Source: Haliotis asinina (lineage: Eukaryota > Mollusca > Gastropoda > Lepetellida > Haliotidae). From it: 64,000 nt of DNA. The notes beneath the pieces are model-generated. The model made no database searches, was not told the origin of the DNA, and saw only the letters and a program-made list of their open reading frames with translations. Positions 46,101 to 55,519 of the stretch are shown here, one piece after another (position 1 is the first letter of the stretch; each line of letters begins with the position of its first letter). Position numbers and translations under genes: made by a program. The stretch lies in assembly GCF_037392515.1 (NCBI RefSeq), contig NC_090288.1:60373673-60437672 (forward strand). The letters run 5' to 3'.

Positions 46101-48360
46101 ATATACGTGATAATATGAACATTCAACTTAAATGAAATCCATGTATACATAATACACATCACATCACATATCCAACACATATAATATACAATTTTGCAAT
46201 TACATATGGTACATTGTAAACTTCAGTGATGATATGGAGAAGCTTGTCTTTCAAATTTATGGTAGGTTTTAGAATGAAGGAGAGAGAGGGAGACCAATAT
46301 TGTCCCTTTCTAAATATCGGAAGAGATGCACCAAAGCTTTTGGTATTATTGACAAAAAAAGGCATACATTTTGCAGATGCAAGATGAGACAGACAAGACA
46401 AGCAATAGGGTCGTCTCACAGACAGTTTCAGTAAATAAACCTGACAGTTTTCAAAATGAAATTGTAAGAAATACAACAAAATGATGTTTGCAGAAAACAA
46501 TTCCATTTCGTTAAAATTATTGAAATCACACATGAATAAGACCATGCATTGATTGTGTCCAAACATTGACTTTAAAGTTTTTGCATTCTTTTGGATACTG
46601 CTACAAGATGGAAAGACAAGACACGTTTTGAGTGAGATAAAAGATGTCGACTCTTTGAGAAACAATTACCTTTGTACTATAAAGAAGAAGAGAAAGGATG
46701 GAATGAGATTATCTACCATATTGAAATATAGATGCCAAGACATCATGCTAACTCCCTTTTGGCAAAGGAGTGAGATGAATCATTTTACATGCTGAGTGTG
46801 AAAGTGAAGGATTTTTGGCAGAATGTGAATTGGTCTTCTGCTTGAAATACAAGGACAAAAGGGATTAACATACGGAGATGAATGGAACAGAGATGATGAG
46901 AAACAACTGCTTCTGGCTCTGCCAAACAAATCCCTCATCATTATGAACAAAGCTACAGTGTGCAGGATGTAGATACAAAGATGCCAATGTCAAACTCACA
47001 GATAGGAGAAATGACAACTTGATTGTAGACAAACAATGATCCTTTCAAACAAAGGCAACAAAGTCTGTACTCTTTGACGTCATCAAGCTAAATAAGACCA
47101 AACCTGTGTACAAAGTTGACAAAATATTGCATACACACAAACCCCTTTACCATTGTGACTTGAATCCCATTGAGATGATTTTGGGTATTGGGTATTGTAA
47201 AAGGTGACCAAAACAAAATATCAGATGTTCATAAAAATTTGCCAAATTAACATCATCAGGTGGCAAAGGAAAACAAATAAGAAAGACAAGAAAACTGTTC
47301 GCGAATTTTACTTATAATTAGGAATTCGTTGGTATGATTTTGGAGCAAATAGACAATAATATGGTTTACTGCTTTGCTAATCTTGATGAGTAAAATGTGT
47401 TTGATAAATTGACCAGAATTACAGTAGTCAAGGTGCTATGGCTGTATCGTACAACAGAACAATTGCACATAGAATGTAAATCACACTAGGTAGCTATAAT
47501 GCTGTTTGTCTTAAGTGCTTGCATCCTTAAAAGTTTGTATTCAGCTGTTTTCTCATTGTAAGGAAAGGTGGGGATTATCAGGTCTTCAAAGAATGCTTCC
47601 CCAATAAAGCATGTTTGTGTCCACATGCTATGGTAGTGTTTCTATATCATGATGTAAACCCAGACACAACAAACTAGTAATTACAATTAGCTGAAATAAC
47701 CTATTCAACAACTTTATAAGAAATGACGTAAATCATACTCAGAATCTGTAAAATAAAATTACATGCGAATGTAACAGTGAATAATAACTAAAGACTTGCC
47801 CTGTCATTCAGTGCAAATGAGGTCTGGATAAATAAGACTATAGATTTCCGACTGAGATTCTATGAAAGACCTTGTTTTCAATATAAATGTTATGAAAGCA
47901 TCCATGAAATTGTGAGACCCTGACACTGCAATATGTAAGTGTGTTGTCTTCAAAATATAATATATAGAAAAAACTGTAAGACCTTCATATAGCACAAACA
48001 TGTAAAGTGAGATGAAGTGTCATTATTATGTCCAGACATTAACAACGAACTGGAAGGGGTCGTGCAACTGGAAGAATGTACAAAAATTTGAAATATAACC
48101 ATCACTAAATGTGTCATGTATTTAACAACAATGTTCATTACTCGTTCTAACTGTGTTTAATAACACGTGCAAACATTTTGTTTCAAACACTTGTTTGGTT
48201 TAGTAACTAAATACCTTATTCAGCATTTTATATTTATTATTGTCAACTCACTTGCTTTGAACTTTTTTCTGAGATCGGCATGAACGCCTTTCACAAATCG
48301 TGCTAATCGTTTATGTTCTTCTTTGTCATCTTTTTCTGCAGCTGGATTAGTGGCTGCCAT
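29501..48360 (-). CDS. SAMTOR: SAMTOR/BMT2-like S-adenosylmethionine sensor upstream of mTORC1 (gene, four coding exons)
   Basis: The spliced product is predicted at 379 residues; human SAMTOR (BMT2, C7orf60) is about 405. Known of the family: a cytosolic protein with a class I methyltransferase fold that binds GATOR1/KICSTOR and restrains mTORC1 when S-adenosylmethionine is low; SAM binding releases it. Seen here: an N-terminal helical part (residues 1-110, including [11 protein letters not shown] and [13 protein letters not shown]), a charged linker rich in E, Q and K (about 110-147), and the SAM-binding loop [11 protein letters not shown] with G164 and GID with D182. These keep the 18-residue spacing of human Gly172 and Asp190. 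A conserved core follows ([20 protein letters not shown], 230-249; [16 protein letters not shown]), then an acidic tail ending SDDEDFL. All three introns are GT/AG with matching phases 1, 2 and 0. The introns are full of repeats. The identification is firm; expression and the exact 5' end are not seen. Confidence 0.95.
30262..30420 (+). mobile_element. tRNA-derived SINE, family T (in SAMTOR intron 3)
   Basis: gtgggatagccttgtggata (box A), ctgggtttgattccctacaa (box B) and gtgatattgctggattattg lead to gctcacacactcag as a short tail. Opposite strand to the gene. Confidence 0.85.
30545..31247. mobile_element. MITE with 25-bp perfect terminal inverted repeats, TA target (SAMTOR intron 3)
   Basis: ctgtaaatcatgaaattaat + gcg at the left is repeated inverted, perfectly, at the right end. 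TA dinucleotides flank both ends (30543-30544 and 31248-31249). Subterminal aatgcg/cgcatt motifs recur several times on each side. No transposase is encoded; the TA target suggests Tc1/mariner-type mobilisation. Confidence 0.85.
31437..31530 (-). mobile_element. SINE-like copy, family B (diverged fragment)
   Basis: gcaatattccagccaaattg, ggtctgtaaagaatcaaatc and tggaccagatagccaagtga match the family body with many changes. Confidence 0.6.
31640..31666. repeat. (CGCA)n microsatellite
   Basis: cgcacgcacgcacgcacgca tract in SAMTOR intron 3. Confidence 0.9.
31928..32042 (-). CDS. SAMTOR: SAMTOR coding exon 3 (SAM-binding loop)
   Basis: This exon is 115 nt, entered in phase 2 after the acceptor CCTTCCAG and left in phase 0 at the GTGAGT donor starting at 31927. 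It encodes [20 protein letters not shown] and then [18 protein letters not shown]. It carries the glycine-rich motif I of the Rossmann-like fold (G164) and the acidic residue at the end of strand 2 (D182). The exon is too short to stand out as an ORF and was found from protein similarity. Confidence 0.93.
32155..32226. repeat. (AATG)n/(AAAC)n microsatellite
   Basis: Imperfect tetranucleotide tract at the start of SAMTOR intron 2. Confidence 0.8.
32230..33055. other. SAMTOR intron 2, no recognised element
   Basis: The 76-codon minus-strand frame at 32526-32756 has no domain I recognise and is not needed for the gene model. Confidence 0.4.
33058..33252 (-). repeat. (GAGT)39 microsatellite, probably an expanded SINE tail
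   Basis: A 156-bp pure gagt tract (33097-33252) follows a 20-bp tandem duplication (aatttaacaggtaggacttg). It is followed by tagttagttagttgggttta + acactg, like the tail-to-body junction of the SINE families, which suggests the tract is an expanded tail. Confidence 0.85.
33310..34065. other. SAMTOR intron 2, no recognised element
   Basis: A short tgtttgtttattgcttaaca segment at about 33975 looks like a family-B remnant. Confidence 0.4.
34071..34240 (-). mobile_element. tRNA-derived SINE, family T, with compound tail
   Basis: The tail reads (gagt)n then (gaca)n (34071-34165). The body holds taaccatgtggataattgaa and atgctttaaccactaactta, the reverse of the tRNA-like head. Confidence 0.8.
34241..34377 (+). 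mobile_element. tRNA-derived SINE-like copy, head to head with the previous one
   Basis: gacatgagttcaatttccca is a box B-like segment, and the copy ends in (cact)n at 34314-34377. Together with 34071-34240 it makes an inverted pair with both tails outward. Confidence 0.65.
34425..34930. repeat. 45-bp minisatellite (about 11 copies)
   Basis: ctgcaagtccacagggacaa and aggggtattctgggtccagt recur every 43-45 bp (34501, 34546, 34591). Moderately diverged. The frames on the minus strand are repeat frames. Confidence 0.9.
34935..35435. other. SAMTOR intron 2, no recognised element
   Basis: No repeat or frame identified. Confidence 0.4.
35437..35940. repeat. 51-bp minisatellite, array 1 (about 10 copies)
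   Basis: ggagacaagcatggggtact and ctatcctgacctggaatctc recur every 51 bp (35473, 35524, 35575). It is unrelated in sequence to the other 51-bp array at 37.9 kb. Because 51 is divisible by 3, a 109-codon frame stays open on the minus strand. Confidence 0.92.
36230..36520. repeat. ggtgacaagg-based minisatellite
   Basis: ggtgacaaggattcgtgaca, tggggtggtgac and actggccccttggactggtg recur. There is an inner roughly 10-16 bp pattern plus a longer duplicated block (36380-36410 and 36430-36460). Confidence 0.85.
36525..37395. other. SAMTOR intron 2, no recognised element
   Basis: No element seen. Confidence 0.4.
37415..37502 (-). mobile_element. tRNA-like SINE head, separate subfamily
   Basis: The minus strand reads ggtgtagtggtgagagtatc (box A), then tctgcccagagagcaga, which folds as a 5-bp stem with a 7-base loop, then acgggttcgatccctgg (box B). 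The acceptor stem does not pair, so this is a SINE head or tRNA pseudogene rather than a tRNA gene. Confidence 0.65.
37505..37905. other. SAMTOR intron 2, no recognised element
   Basis: No element seen. Confidence 0.4.
37910..38592. repeat. 51-bp minisatellite, array 2 (about 13 copies)
   Basis: The unit gcctgtcacagaatctgtac + aggtagaccaccatctgata + ctgggggccta repeats every 51 bp. It gives a 235-codon minus-strand frame with the motif [17 protein letters not shown], which I treat as a repeat frame because it lies inside an intron and lacks flanking coding sequence. The array is split by the MITE at 38593-39148 and resumes at 39149. Confidence 0.95.
38593..39148. mobile_element. 556-bp MITE inserted in the 51-bp array, TA target duplication
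   Basis: The left end ctgctagacacatattagat + gatcc matches the inverted right end at 22 of 25 positions (mismatches at 4, 7 and 16). It is flanked by TA on both sides (38591-38592 and 39149-39150). The uninterrupted array reads gggggcctagcctgtc, so removing the element and one TA restores a normal unit boundary. No transposase frame is present. The TA target points to Tc1/mariner-type mobilisation. Confidence 0.9.
39149..39235. repeat. 51-bp minisatellite, array 2, part beyond the MITE
   Basis: About 1.7 units, tagcctgtcacagaatctgt and onward, identical in type to 37910-38592. Confidence 0.92.
39340..39679 (-). CDS. SAMTOR: SAMTOR coding exon 2
   Basis: The acceptor is TTTTCTACAG (39680-39681) and the donor GTAATT starts at 39339. 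The exon is 340 nt, entered in phase 1 and left in phase 2. It encodes the conserved block [27 protein letters not shown] and a [10 protein letters not shown] segment, all of which match the human protein. A less conserved E/K/Q-rich linker follows. The open frame runs a few codons past the donor on both sides, which explains a longer unspliced ORF at 39336-39728. Confidence 0.93.
39735..41810. other. SAMTOR intron 1, AT-rich
   Basis: No recognised element except a microsatellite at 40272. The 93-codon minus-strand frame at 40707-40988 shows no known domain. Confidence 0.4.
40272..40303. repeat. (AATG)n microsatellite
   Basis: aatgaatgaatgaatgaatg tract in SAMTOR intron 1. Confidence 0.9.
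41812..42255. mobile_element. MITE with roughly 43-bp terminal inverted repeats (SAMTOR intron 1)
   Basis: The left end ctgaggttactcaagtcata ... caacctctgtt is matched inverted by the right end (aacagaggtt ... tatgacttgagtaacctctg). Each end also carries gaggtt and aacctc in inverse order, so each can form its own hairpin. The target duplication is not clear. No coding frame. Confidence 0.75.
42417..42470 (-). mobile_element. SINE tail fragment
   Basis: gtgagtgagtgagtttggtt + taatgc: tail and first bases of the shared 3' region only. Confidence 0.6.
42515..42835. repeat. 46-bp minisatellite (about 6.5 copies)
   Basis: tgacacagatcagtactgca + agtgactgttccacactgtc + gaggta repeats every 46 bp (42541, 42587). 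Confidence 0.95.
42946..43195 (-). mobile_element. SINE-like copy, family B (diverged)
   Basis: gcagacaatccaaggatgga, caacatgagcactgaaccat, acacaatgacatgcatcaac and gaagaccagttctaaactag follow the family order. Confidence 0.7.
43300..43395 (-). mobile_element. SINE-like copy, family B (diverged fragment)
   Basis: gatctgtaatacttgagtgg, cagtcaatccaatgatcaaa and agcatgagtactgatctatg are present. Confidence 0.55.
43400..44315. other. SAMTOR intron 1, no recognised element
   Basis: No frame or repeat identified. Confidence 0.4.
44322..44497 (-). mobile_element. tRNA-derived SINE, family T (diverged)
   Basis: gtgagcgacagcgagagtta, agcaatgtcatgatgcagga, caccagatatgggcttcaca and caactaggctaccctcactg follow the family order. 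Box A reads on the minus strand. Confidence 0.75.
44545..45115. repeat. 29-bp minisatellite (about 17 copies)
   Basis: ggcagccacaggaatattgt + ggcactata repeats every 29 bp (44591, 44620). Some units are shortened to a 22-bp form (gactgccacaggaggcacta) near 44760-44830. Confidence 0.93.
45183..45264. repeat. (CTAA)n and (GGTA/GGGT)n tracts
   Basis: Two adjacent tetranucleotide tracts: taactaactaactaaataaa, then gggtgggtaggtaggtaggt. Confidence 0.9.
45265..46565. other. SAMTOR intron 1, AT-rich
   Basis: No feature supported. A 168-codon minus-strand frame (46159-46665) overlaps the start of the transposase relic on the other strand and has no domain. Confidence 0.4.
46570..47280 (+). pseudogene. 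Decayed DDE-superfamily transposase (SAMTOR intron 1)
   Basis: Pieces appear in the expected order across frames: [25 protein letters not shown]-stop-HTEMNG (the stop replaces the usual Y of DYH.EMNG), [19 protein letters not shown] (N where family members usually have the catalytic D), then an open stretch from 47061 ending [14 protein letters not shown], which carries the final LNPIE glutamate. From memory this is the Tc1/IS630-like DDE family widespread in invertebrates. At least two frameshifts and several stops are present, so it is inactive. Same strand as none of its host gene's exons. Confidence 0.75.
47285..48245. other. SAMTOR intron 1, AT-rich
   Basis: No supported feature. Confidence 0.4.
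48252..48360 (-). CDS. SAMTOR: SAMTOR coding exon 1
   Basis: The ATG is at 48360-48358 and begins [36 protein letters not shown] follows and matches the family's N-terminal helix. The exon ends in phase 1 at a GTGAGT donor (48251-48246). I chose this start because it is the first ATG in the frame that joins exon 2, and an upstream in-frame ATG is not apparent. The exon is 109 nt. Confidence 0.9.
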
Positions 48361-49350
48361 CGGTTATTTTACACTGTACATAAATTATAATGATATCATT
48401 TTGCATTGGTGAACGAAATTGTCAAACCGGAATGTGCGATCAGCTGAGAAGAGGAAGTACACACAGACCACCTCAACGCCACCTTGCGGTACAATATGAA
48501 ACTACTCGTCCCTTTAAAAATGTCGTCTGCTCGACTCAGCCATTTAAATATGAAATGATGTTTAAATGCCACTGTTTCACTAGAGAATGCACTTTGCATT
48601 AACTTGCAATGTGCTGTATGTCTATACACATAAGTGTTTAGCTCCCTGTATAGTGATTCAAAATTATTTGATTTTTAATCTTTTATCATTTCAAATGGAA
48701 TGGAAATTCAAAGAATAGCAGTCAAATTGTGCGTTAAAGTTTACAGTCTTTAAATAAATATAACTTTGATAACGTTGCACTTATCTGCAATAGTCACATT
48801 TTTATCTTGCCCTGAATATGAAAATCATTCATAGTTTAAGTTCAGATAAATTCACGGTCTGTGAATACATTTCCTGTTACTATTTATTATTACAGTTTAG
48901 CTAAAATTATAATATCCACAGAAATCTCTCAATAACATGATTCTCGATCGATTAGTGTGTGAGAGACGTAGCCCATTTCCATACTATCTCATTGTTTGTT
49001 ATTTTCTGTTTACACAGCAGGTGCTTGTGACGTCACTAGGGCGCCCTCTAACGTCTTAGAACAACAATATGTCGGTTCGCGGTTAGAAAATAGGTCCAGT
49101 CGAAAACAATTAAACCATCGAAAAGCTGTATGTATTGGACACTTGTAACTAGAAAGAGTCTTATAAATTTATCAAAATGATAGTTGTCTATTCCAACAGA
49201 CAATACTCGCTGTTTTTACTCCGCTTCAGCGTTCGCGGATTGATATATTTTTATTTACGGCGGCGATGTGTCCGCTCTGTGTTGTCTTACAGAGAGAAAA
49301 TTAGACTATAACTGCTGGGTTTTGAGCGTGGCATTGCAGATAAAAGGTGA
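48361..49350. promoter_or_regulatory. Putative SAMTOR promoter region, possibly bidirectional
   Basis: This is upstream of the SAMTOR start. It is richer in CpG than the surroundings near 48405-48500 and 49020-49130. It contains accggaa and gaggaagt, which resemble ETS-type sites, a perfect TGACGTCA at 49028-49035, and an overlapping agggcgccct core at about 49038-49047. I saw no TATA box at a suitable position. On the plus strand, cattgcagataaaag followed by gtgaga (donor at 49347) could end a non-coding first exon of a divergent gene. Inference only. Confidence 0.4.
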
Positions 49351-52300
49351 GAAAATTCACTTTTCTTATTAAAATGAAAATTGCAAAATTCCTTTTTATT
49401 CTATATCACTTTTATGGAATGACATTGGCGACTTTTGGAGAATGTAGCCTTGTTGTTAGCCGAGTCGTGGTTTCATCTGGTGATAAACAATTTGCATAGC
49501 AAATGAGCCGTCCTCTCTGAACTTTTCCCCGATTACGTAAAGTATACGCGGAAATTTGATAGGAAGTGTGTTTGAAAAGTGAATGGTTACTACCGGTGGT
49601 TTGTCGCTTGAATGAATGACATTGAAGGAATAAAACTGGCGAAAGCGGGACAAAGGCAACCGGCCAAGATTGTTGATTTTGTCTTGGCAGCCATTACAGT
49701 TTTATAATAAACAAAATGTCCCGATTCCAATGCTATCGATCAAATGGTGGAAGGGCAGCGTTTTTTTCTCAACCAGATTTTCCATTCGAACGCATGATAA
49801 GGAACGGCACACGACTGATAACAGGACAACAACATTGTAAGACATTTGGTAGATAGGAATAAACATTTTACTTGACAGCTTAGTCTCGCACAGTTGAAGG
49901 GGACTGTCGGTTCCTGTAAACATGGACTAGCCAAGGATTGTCCAAGGTTAATGTTGTAATATATCATTTTATTGAAGAAATATGTGTATATCATATTTCA
50001 TATGGGTTGAATATGACTTTCTCATCTGAATGAAATAGATATTTAGAACGGAATTATTTATTTAACTGGGAGGGAATTGTATTGACAATCCTAGGCGAAA
50101 TAAATCGTGTGTCCGTATTTATCCATCAATGTAAGTCAATGAAACGAATTTATATGCCCTTCAAAGATAAAAAAAATGCCTGAAACATGTGAAACAATGT
50201 ATTTTTATGAATGGAATATTGAGGAATGAAGTGAGTGAAGCCTGAAGCAAGTGGCAGATGGAATTCGTGACCAGCTTTTGTTTATTTATTTAGCAGGAAA
50301 CCCATTGGGTTGGACCAGGGCTCGACTTAGCTACATTGCAATGACTAAATTTCGCTCTGTGTACTCACTAGCTGTCGTGAGGGTTGGTTTGAAAGGGCTG
50401 CTAGGCATTGCAGTGTCCCAGCTTTGTTGGGCTGTGGCGTGTTTACTTTGAGGAAATTTGTATTAAGATTTCCATTTATATGATTGGCACATGTATTTGC
50501 TGATTGTTATTTTTGTTTACCAATGGCGCGATTGCAAATGCCAGATGTGGGCGCTTTTATTGGGAGACTTTATCTAATGAAACCAGCATCTCGTTTCAGC
50601 ACAGGGTCTTTGTGGCTCTACCAGTCTTCATAAAGCCTTTTCATATTTGCTGGCTATTTGTAAATATCACCAAATATACCCAGGTTCGTCATGGGACTGG
50701 GCCTGTAATTGGTGTTTATTTAGGGCCTTCTTTCGTGATAACTATTGGCTGTAGGTTTTCAAGACTACTGAACATGTTGAAAGACAATATGAAGAATCAT
50801 TCATTATAATACAGTGCAAACTAAATAACAAGCAATGAAACTGAAAGAATACCAAAATAATAGAATACTTAAGATGTCACAGATTTTTGTTTACTTGAAA
50901 GTTACATTGTGGTGAGCCCATATAAATTTACTCATCAAACCCGAAATAGAATGTTTTGCAGGTCGCACAATTATAAAACATCATGACTCTAGCATAAAAC
51001 TTGAAATGAATGAAATACAATGAGAAATTTAACGTGATATGCATTGTGTTGTCATAAATCATTGTGTGAGGGAGAAGTCCTTTGGGTGAAATCTTTGATT
51101 ACCTGTTTATGTTGTGAATTATGCCACATGTGCCTATTAGATGATTTATGTCTGTATCAGGAGGCATATTGTGTAAACCGACCATGCTTTTTATTCTCCT
51201 TAAGATCAGAATTGATTATGCAATAATATTCTTTCTGCCACATAGTGACTTTATGAGAAAAAGTAAATATACGTCAAAAGTATTTCTCATATATGCACAG
51301 TTATCACTCAACTTTTATTCTTCTTTCTTTGGTTAGTGTGTATGATGACAGTAGATTAGCCAATGTCATTGTTAGTTCGAAGCCCTAACTTGCCCAGTAT
51401 GAAAGTGATATGTGTGGTACATCCTTTGTACATATTCTCGTTGTGATTAGTCATCGGAATTCAAGAAATCTGCATTGAATTACATCATGTGGTACTAGCT
51501 GGAAGAACATTTGACGAGTGGACCCCTTTCTACAGAAAGTATTTTGTTCTTTGCATTTGGCACGTTTGGAGTCTTGTAAGGTATTTTTCAGTATATGCAG
51601 ATAATGTGGGTCAATCAATCATGGGTATATGTGGTCCACTGTGGAATGTTTACTGTTGTGACCCATGAATTGATCACTGACACAAAATAAAAAAAATGCA
51701 GCAAAAATCTGCAGACCAAGTCTGATGATTGTCTCATAATTTGGGACATCCCTTCCCTCCTCATAAAATATAGTGAAAAGTGACTACAAAATAATGATTG
51801 TTTGCTAAGCAACTTTTCTGTTTGGGTGTCAAAAATTATGAGACAAATCATCAGAGTCTGACCAGTCAATTTGTTTTTGTTGTAGTAATTAGATTTGTTG
51901 TTAGTAAGCAATTCATTGGTCTCAAATGAAATACAACGGTTTGTTTTGTCTTCTAATACATATGCCAATATCTTAATGGATAGATTTTAAAATGTGTTGT
52001 TTCTTTTTCAACTTATTAATATAACTGTTAATATACTGTTACTTAAAGTTAAAGAAGTCAACTCATGCAACTTTGATGCAATTGTCATTTGTTAATTTGT
52101 TTAATGAAACTGGCAGTTTCTGTTTTGTAAATGTTTTTGAAACCCACTTTTAATCATAGTCTAGTCAAGTAGTTCCTGTGGTTAAAAGCATGAGTAACAT
52201 GGATCTCCCCATCTGCCTGATCTCAGGAGAGACATTACCATTGGTGACTAGTATTGTCCAAGTATCTGATAAAAAAATAAACATTTCCAGCCAAAAATAT

Positions 52301-53110
52301 ATGTGTTGTTGATAACTTCTTGGAATTGTCAAGTACAGATATATGTTTATGAAAATGGACAATGTAATAACAGAATGTTGCCTCCTGTCTTCCAAACAAG
52401 ATCGCCATCTGTCTATAAAGACATGGGGAGGGGTTCATCGGTTTCAGCACACCAAACTTTCACATGGGAAGATTGGTAATTTCTGAAGCCAGTTACAAAC
52501 AAACCTGCCAGCTATAACCTAAACATTGCCTGCAATGTCATCCCTTGCCTGGTCCATGGTTTATAAATGTGGTGTGTATGTGGAGGTTAGCTGGTTTTGA
52601 CATGGGTTTACAGGATATCATATATTGTTTGGCGTCTCTGTATTCCTGGGGAGGCTTATACAGCAGACATAAGTAAACAACAAGGCAACCTGTTTGTTAG
52701 TCCTCAGGAAAACATGATTCTTGAGATAATGCCATTTTCTATTTATTCTGGCGATATCGTAAATACCTCTGTTGACAACCTTTTATTATAAGTTGAGCTC
52801 ACCAAGTGCGAGTTTGGGCTTAATGATAAAATCAAGTTTGTGCCAAAGTTTATATTGTGCATTTTGCTGTGACCAAACAAAGCTTTAAGCTTTTCTCACT
52901 TGTATTGCTCTCTGTCTGAAAACAAAAACAATTTATCTGACAAGGAAAGAACTTGTGACTGAACGTTAATTATATACTCAGGGTTTTTGTAAAGAATATT
53001 TTAGATGCTTCTTCCAAGACGTAATCTGGAAAGTTCATCACTGAGTTGGGTTTTGTACTTACTTTCTCAGGAACAAAGAGCAATGTTGCAGGACTCAGCT
53101 CAGTCTCCAC
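49351..53110. other. AT-rich DNA, possible first intron of an unseen plus-strand gene
   Basis: About 3.8 kb with no recognised exon or repeat. All frames are short and without domains. Confidence 0.4.
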
Positions 53111-53117
53111 ACTTTCA

Positions 53118-53200
53118 GTGGCTGTTTTAGGGTAGTTGAGTTGTTAATGCACCCTCTTTGCCATGACCTGGTTTTGATTCCCAATGTGCAGTCAGTCAAT
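53118..53200 (+). mobile_element. tRNA-like SINE head (diverged)
   Basis: tagggtagttgagttgttaa (box A region) and acctggttttgattcccaat (box B) are spaced as in the other tRNA-derived heads. Confidence 0.5.
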
Positions 53201-53204
53201 AAAA

Positions 53205-55320
53205 GTTCCTTTCAAATGACAGGTATGTTTACAGTCAGTCTTAGGGCCTTCTCTGTTTCTGTTTTGTGAAGTAGAGTGAGTTAACCAGTGCTATGAAACA
53301 GGGACAATAACTTAATGATGGTACTATCTGTGCAAATATGAAAATGTTTCATATAGATTCAACAGCTCAATGCAAGGGTCAGCCATAAGTTGAAGCGCAC
53401 ATAGTTTTTGTCGGAAGACTTGGTTCTTGTGATCAAAGCACCTGTTGCTCACTGAAAAATTGTGCAAAGGTATTCCTTTCTCAAGTATCTTTTCAAATTT
53501 TGATTTAAGTCATGTAGGTGATTTGGTATCATCTCACCTTATGCTTGAACACCTATTGAGACAGCAACCCAACTCATTAATGTTCTTTTGCTACACATTT
53601 GAGAAATATCCGTGCGTATGCTGCTGTTTGTATTGAGAGGTTGTCTTTCATAAGTTAAAATAATGTCTTATAAAGTTGACCAGGTGGAAAGAAGGATTTT
53701 GCCATAATTTGAATGCATATATGTTGAGAGGTGTTAGTTGCAACAAGGAATAGATGGGTTATAAGATTTGTGTCTTCTGTGTGTTGAGCGGTTGTAGGTC
53801 ATTATAGTTTGTAAGGGGAGATAATAACAAGCTAATTTAGTGGGTGAGGAGTGGTAGTGCATTGAGGGGGCATGTAACAATGGCCCACGTCAGGAAGCAT
53901 GGCTCTTATTTCGCTATACTTAGTATTCCGGCAGGATGCTACTTGCAGTGGGACATACATATATAGGTTACATGGTGATCTTGTACAAAGTTGTAGGTGT
54001 ACGATCCTGTCTCATGAAAATACCTCTCTGAGCATGTGGCAAATCTGAAACTGATCTCTCATGCGTTTATAACAAATAATTTTAAACCAACTTCCCATGT
54101 ATATTATTATTATTATCATTACATATTGATAATAAAGTTAATGTTGTTATTTGTGATTACACATGTACCAGGAATTCCTGGAACATCACTGTTCGAGTGA
54201 TAAAATATTTTATAACCATATTTAAGCCCAAAATTAGAAAATGCACAATATGTTGGTAAAGTGAAAAGAATAAGGATATTTTATACTCTGTAATCATATA
54301 CTAGTCTATGAATTCAAAACTGAAAGGTATGAAAATGTTTATTTAAGTGAGTAAGTATGAATGTGATTGATAAGGTTAACAGTCTATTTAGTACAAAACA
54401 CAAACTATTATGAGAGGACTGACTGACATCTAAAACTAAGAAAATGACTTCTATCTATAGAAAGTATTTAGAGCATCAAGGGCTCTGCACTGGAAAGGGA
54501 CGTTACTCTAAACCACCAAGAGTTAACTCCAAATTTAAGCTTAAATACCAAAAGAAATCCCATATTTTATATCATAGGCTAAATTTTGCAAAGGTCTAAA
54601 TACATGAAGTCCAGGTAGTATTGCATGACTCAGCAATATATATATCAAATGCAGCATTCACTCATTTGCCATTATTGGCTGTCAAGTCTATAAGTTGTTG
54701 ATCAACTTAAATTGACAATATGGCTAATGTTTTTCTGTTTCATCTGTGCTAAGCAGTCCCTGACATAATCTATTAGAACACATCTATGTAGGTAGCCCTC
54801 CATAATCTGTTTGCCATTACAAGCACCCAAGGTGCATAGAAACTGGCAGATGGGTTCCTATTTAAACCATACACTGAGACTGATGTTATTTTCAGAGGAA
54901 CAAATTTAGTTAAAATATAAATGAAAGATACATTTCATTAATAGTTCAGGGAATAATATACCCCATCTGTGTTGCTGTAAAAATAATGATAATAATATCA
55001 CCAGAAAACTCTCACAAACACTACTTACAGATGGGTCTACTGTTCAGTCTGATCCGGTCCAGTCCAGTCAGGTCCAGGGTGCTACTTGAAGTAGGGGCTT
55101 AATGACTGGGATAGTGCAACAATGTGGGAATTTGAACCACTTATTAATATATTCTTTCTTTCCTTCAAGCAGCTTGACAGTTATGATAAGAAACATGCAT
55201 TGTGTTAATTAAAACTTAAAATAAGAAAAGGAGGATTTCAGATATTTGCATAATCATAATCCTTAATATCCAAACGAGTTGTTTAACCCTAGAAATGAGT
55301 ATAGCACTATAATATCCAAA
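53205..55320. other. AT-rich, no recognised element
   Basis: A short (tta)n tract lies near 54105. Confidence 0.4.
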
Positions 55321-55325
55321 GTTTT

Positions 55326-55515
55326 AGACTAACAACTAGTCCCTGAAATGAACCTATTTTACTGAAGAAAACGTTCCTAGTGACCCAAAAATAATATAAT
55401 GAAATAGAGCCCTGAGACTTTCTTCCTGAAGCTAAGGAAATCTAGACTTGCCACATTTTCTAGACTTGCTAGGGCTTTCTTAAATATATTTACTTCAGGG
55501 TCTGTATGACAGACT
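55326..55515 (-). repeat. Dispersed hairpin-ended repeat R1, copy 3 (opposite orientation)
   Basis: Starts agactaacaactagtccctg, has gagactttcttcctgaag and tctagacttgccacattttc, and ends cagggtctgtatgacagact. It keeps both end hairpins, though the agactaac...agtcc one is imperfect. tctagacttgc occurs twice inside it. Confidence 0.8.
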
Positions 55516-55519
55516 ACCA

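Noticed and set aside
46159..46665. 168-codon minus-strand ORF
   Set aside because: It has no recognisable domain, and it overlaps the opposite strand of an AT-rich stretch and the start of the transposase relic.
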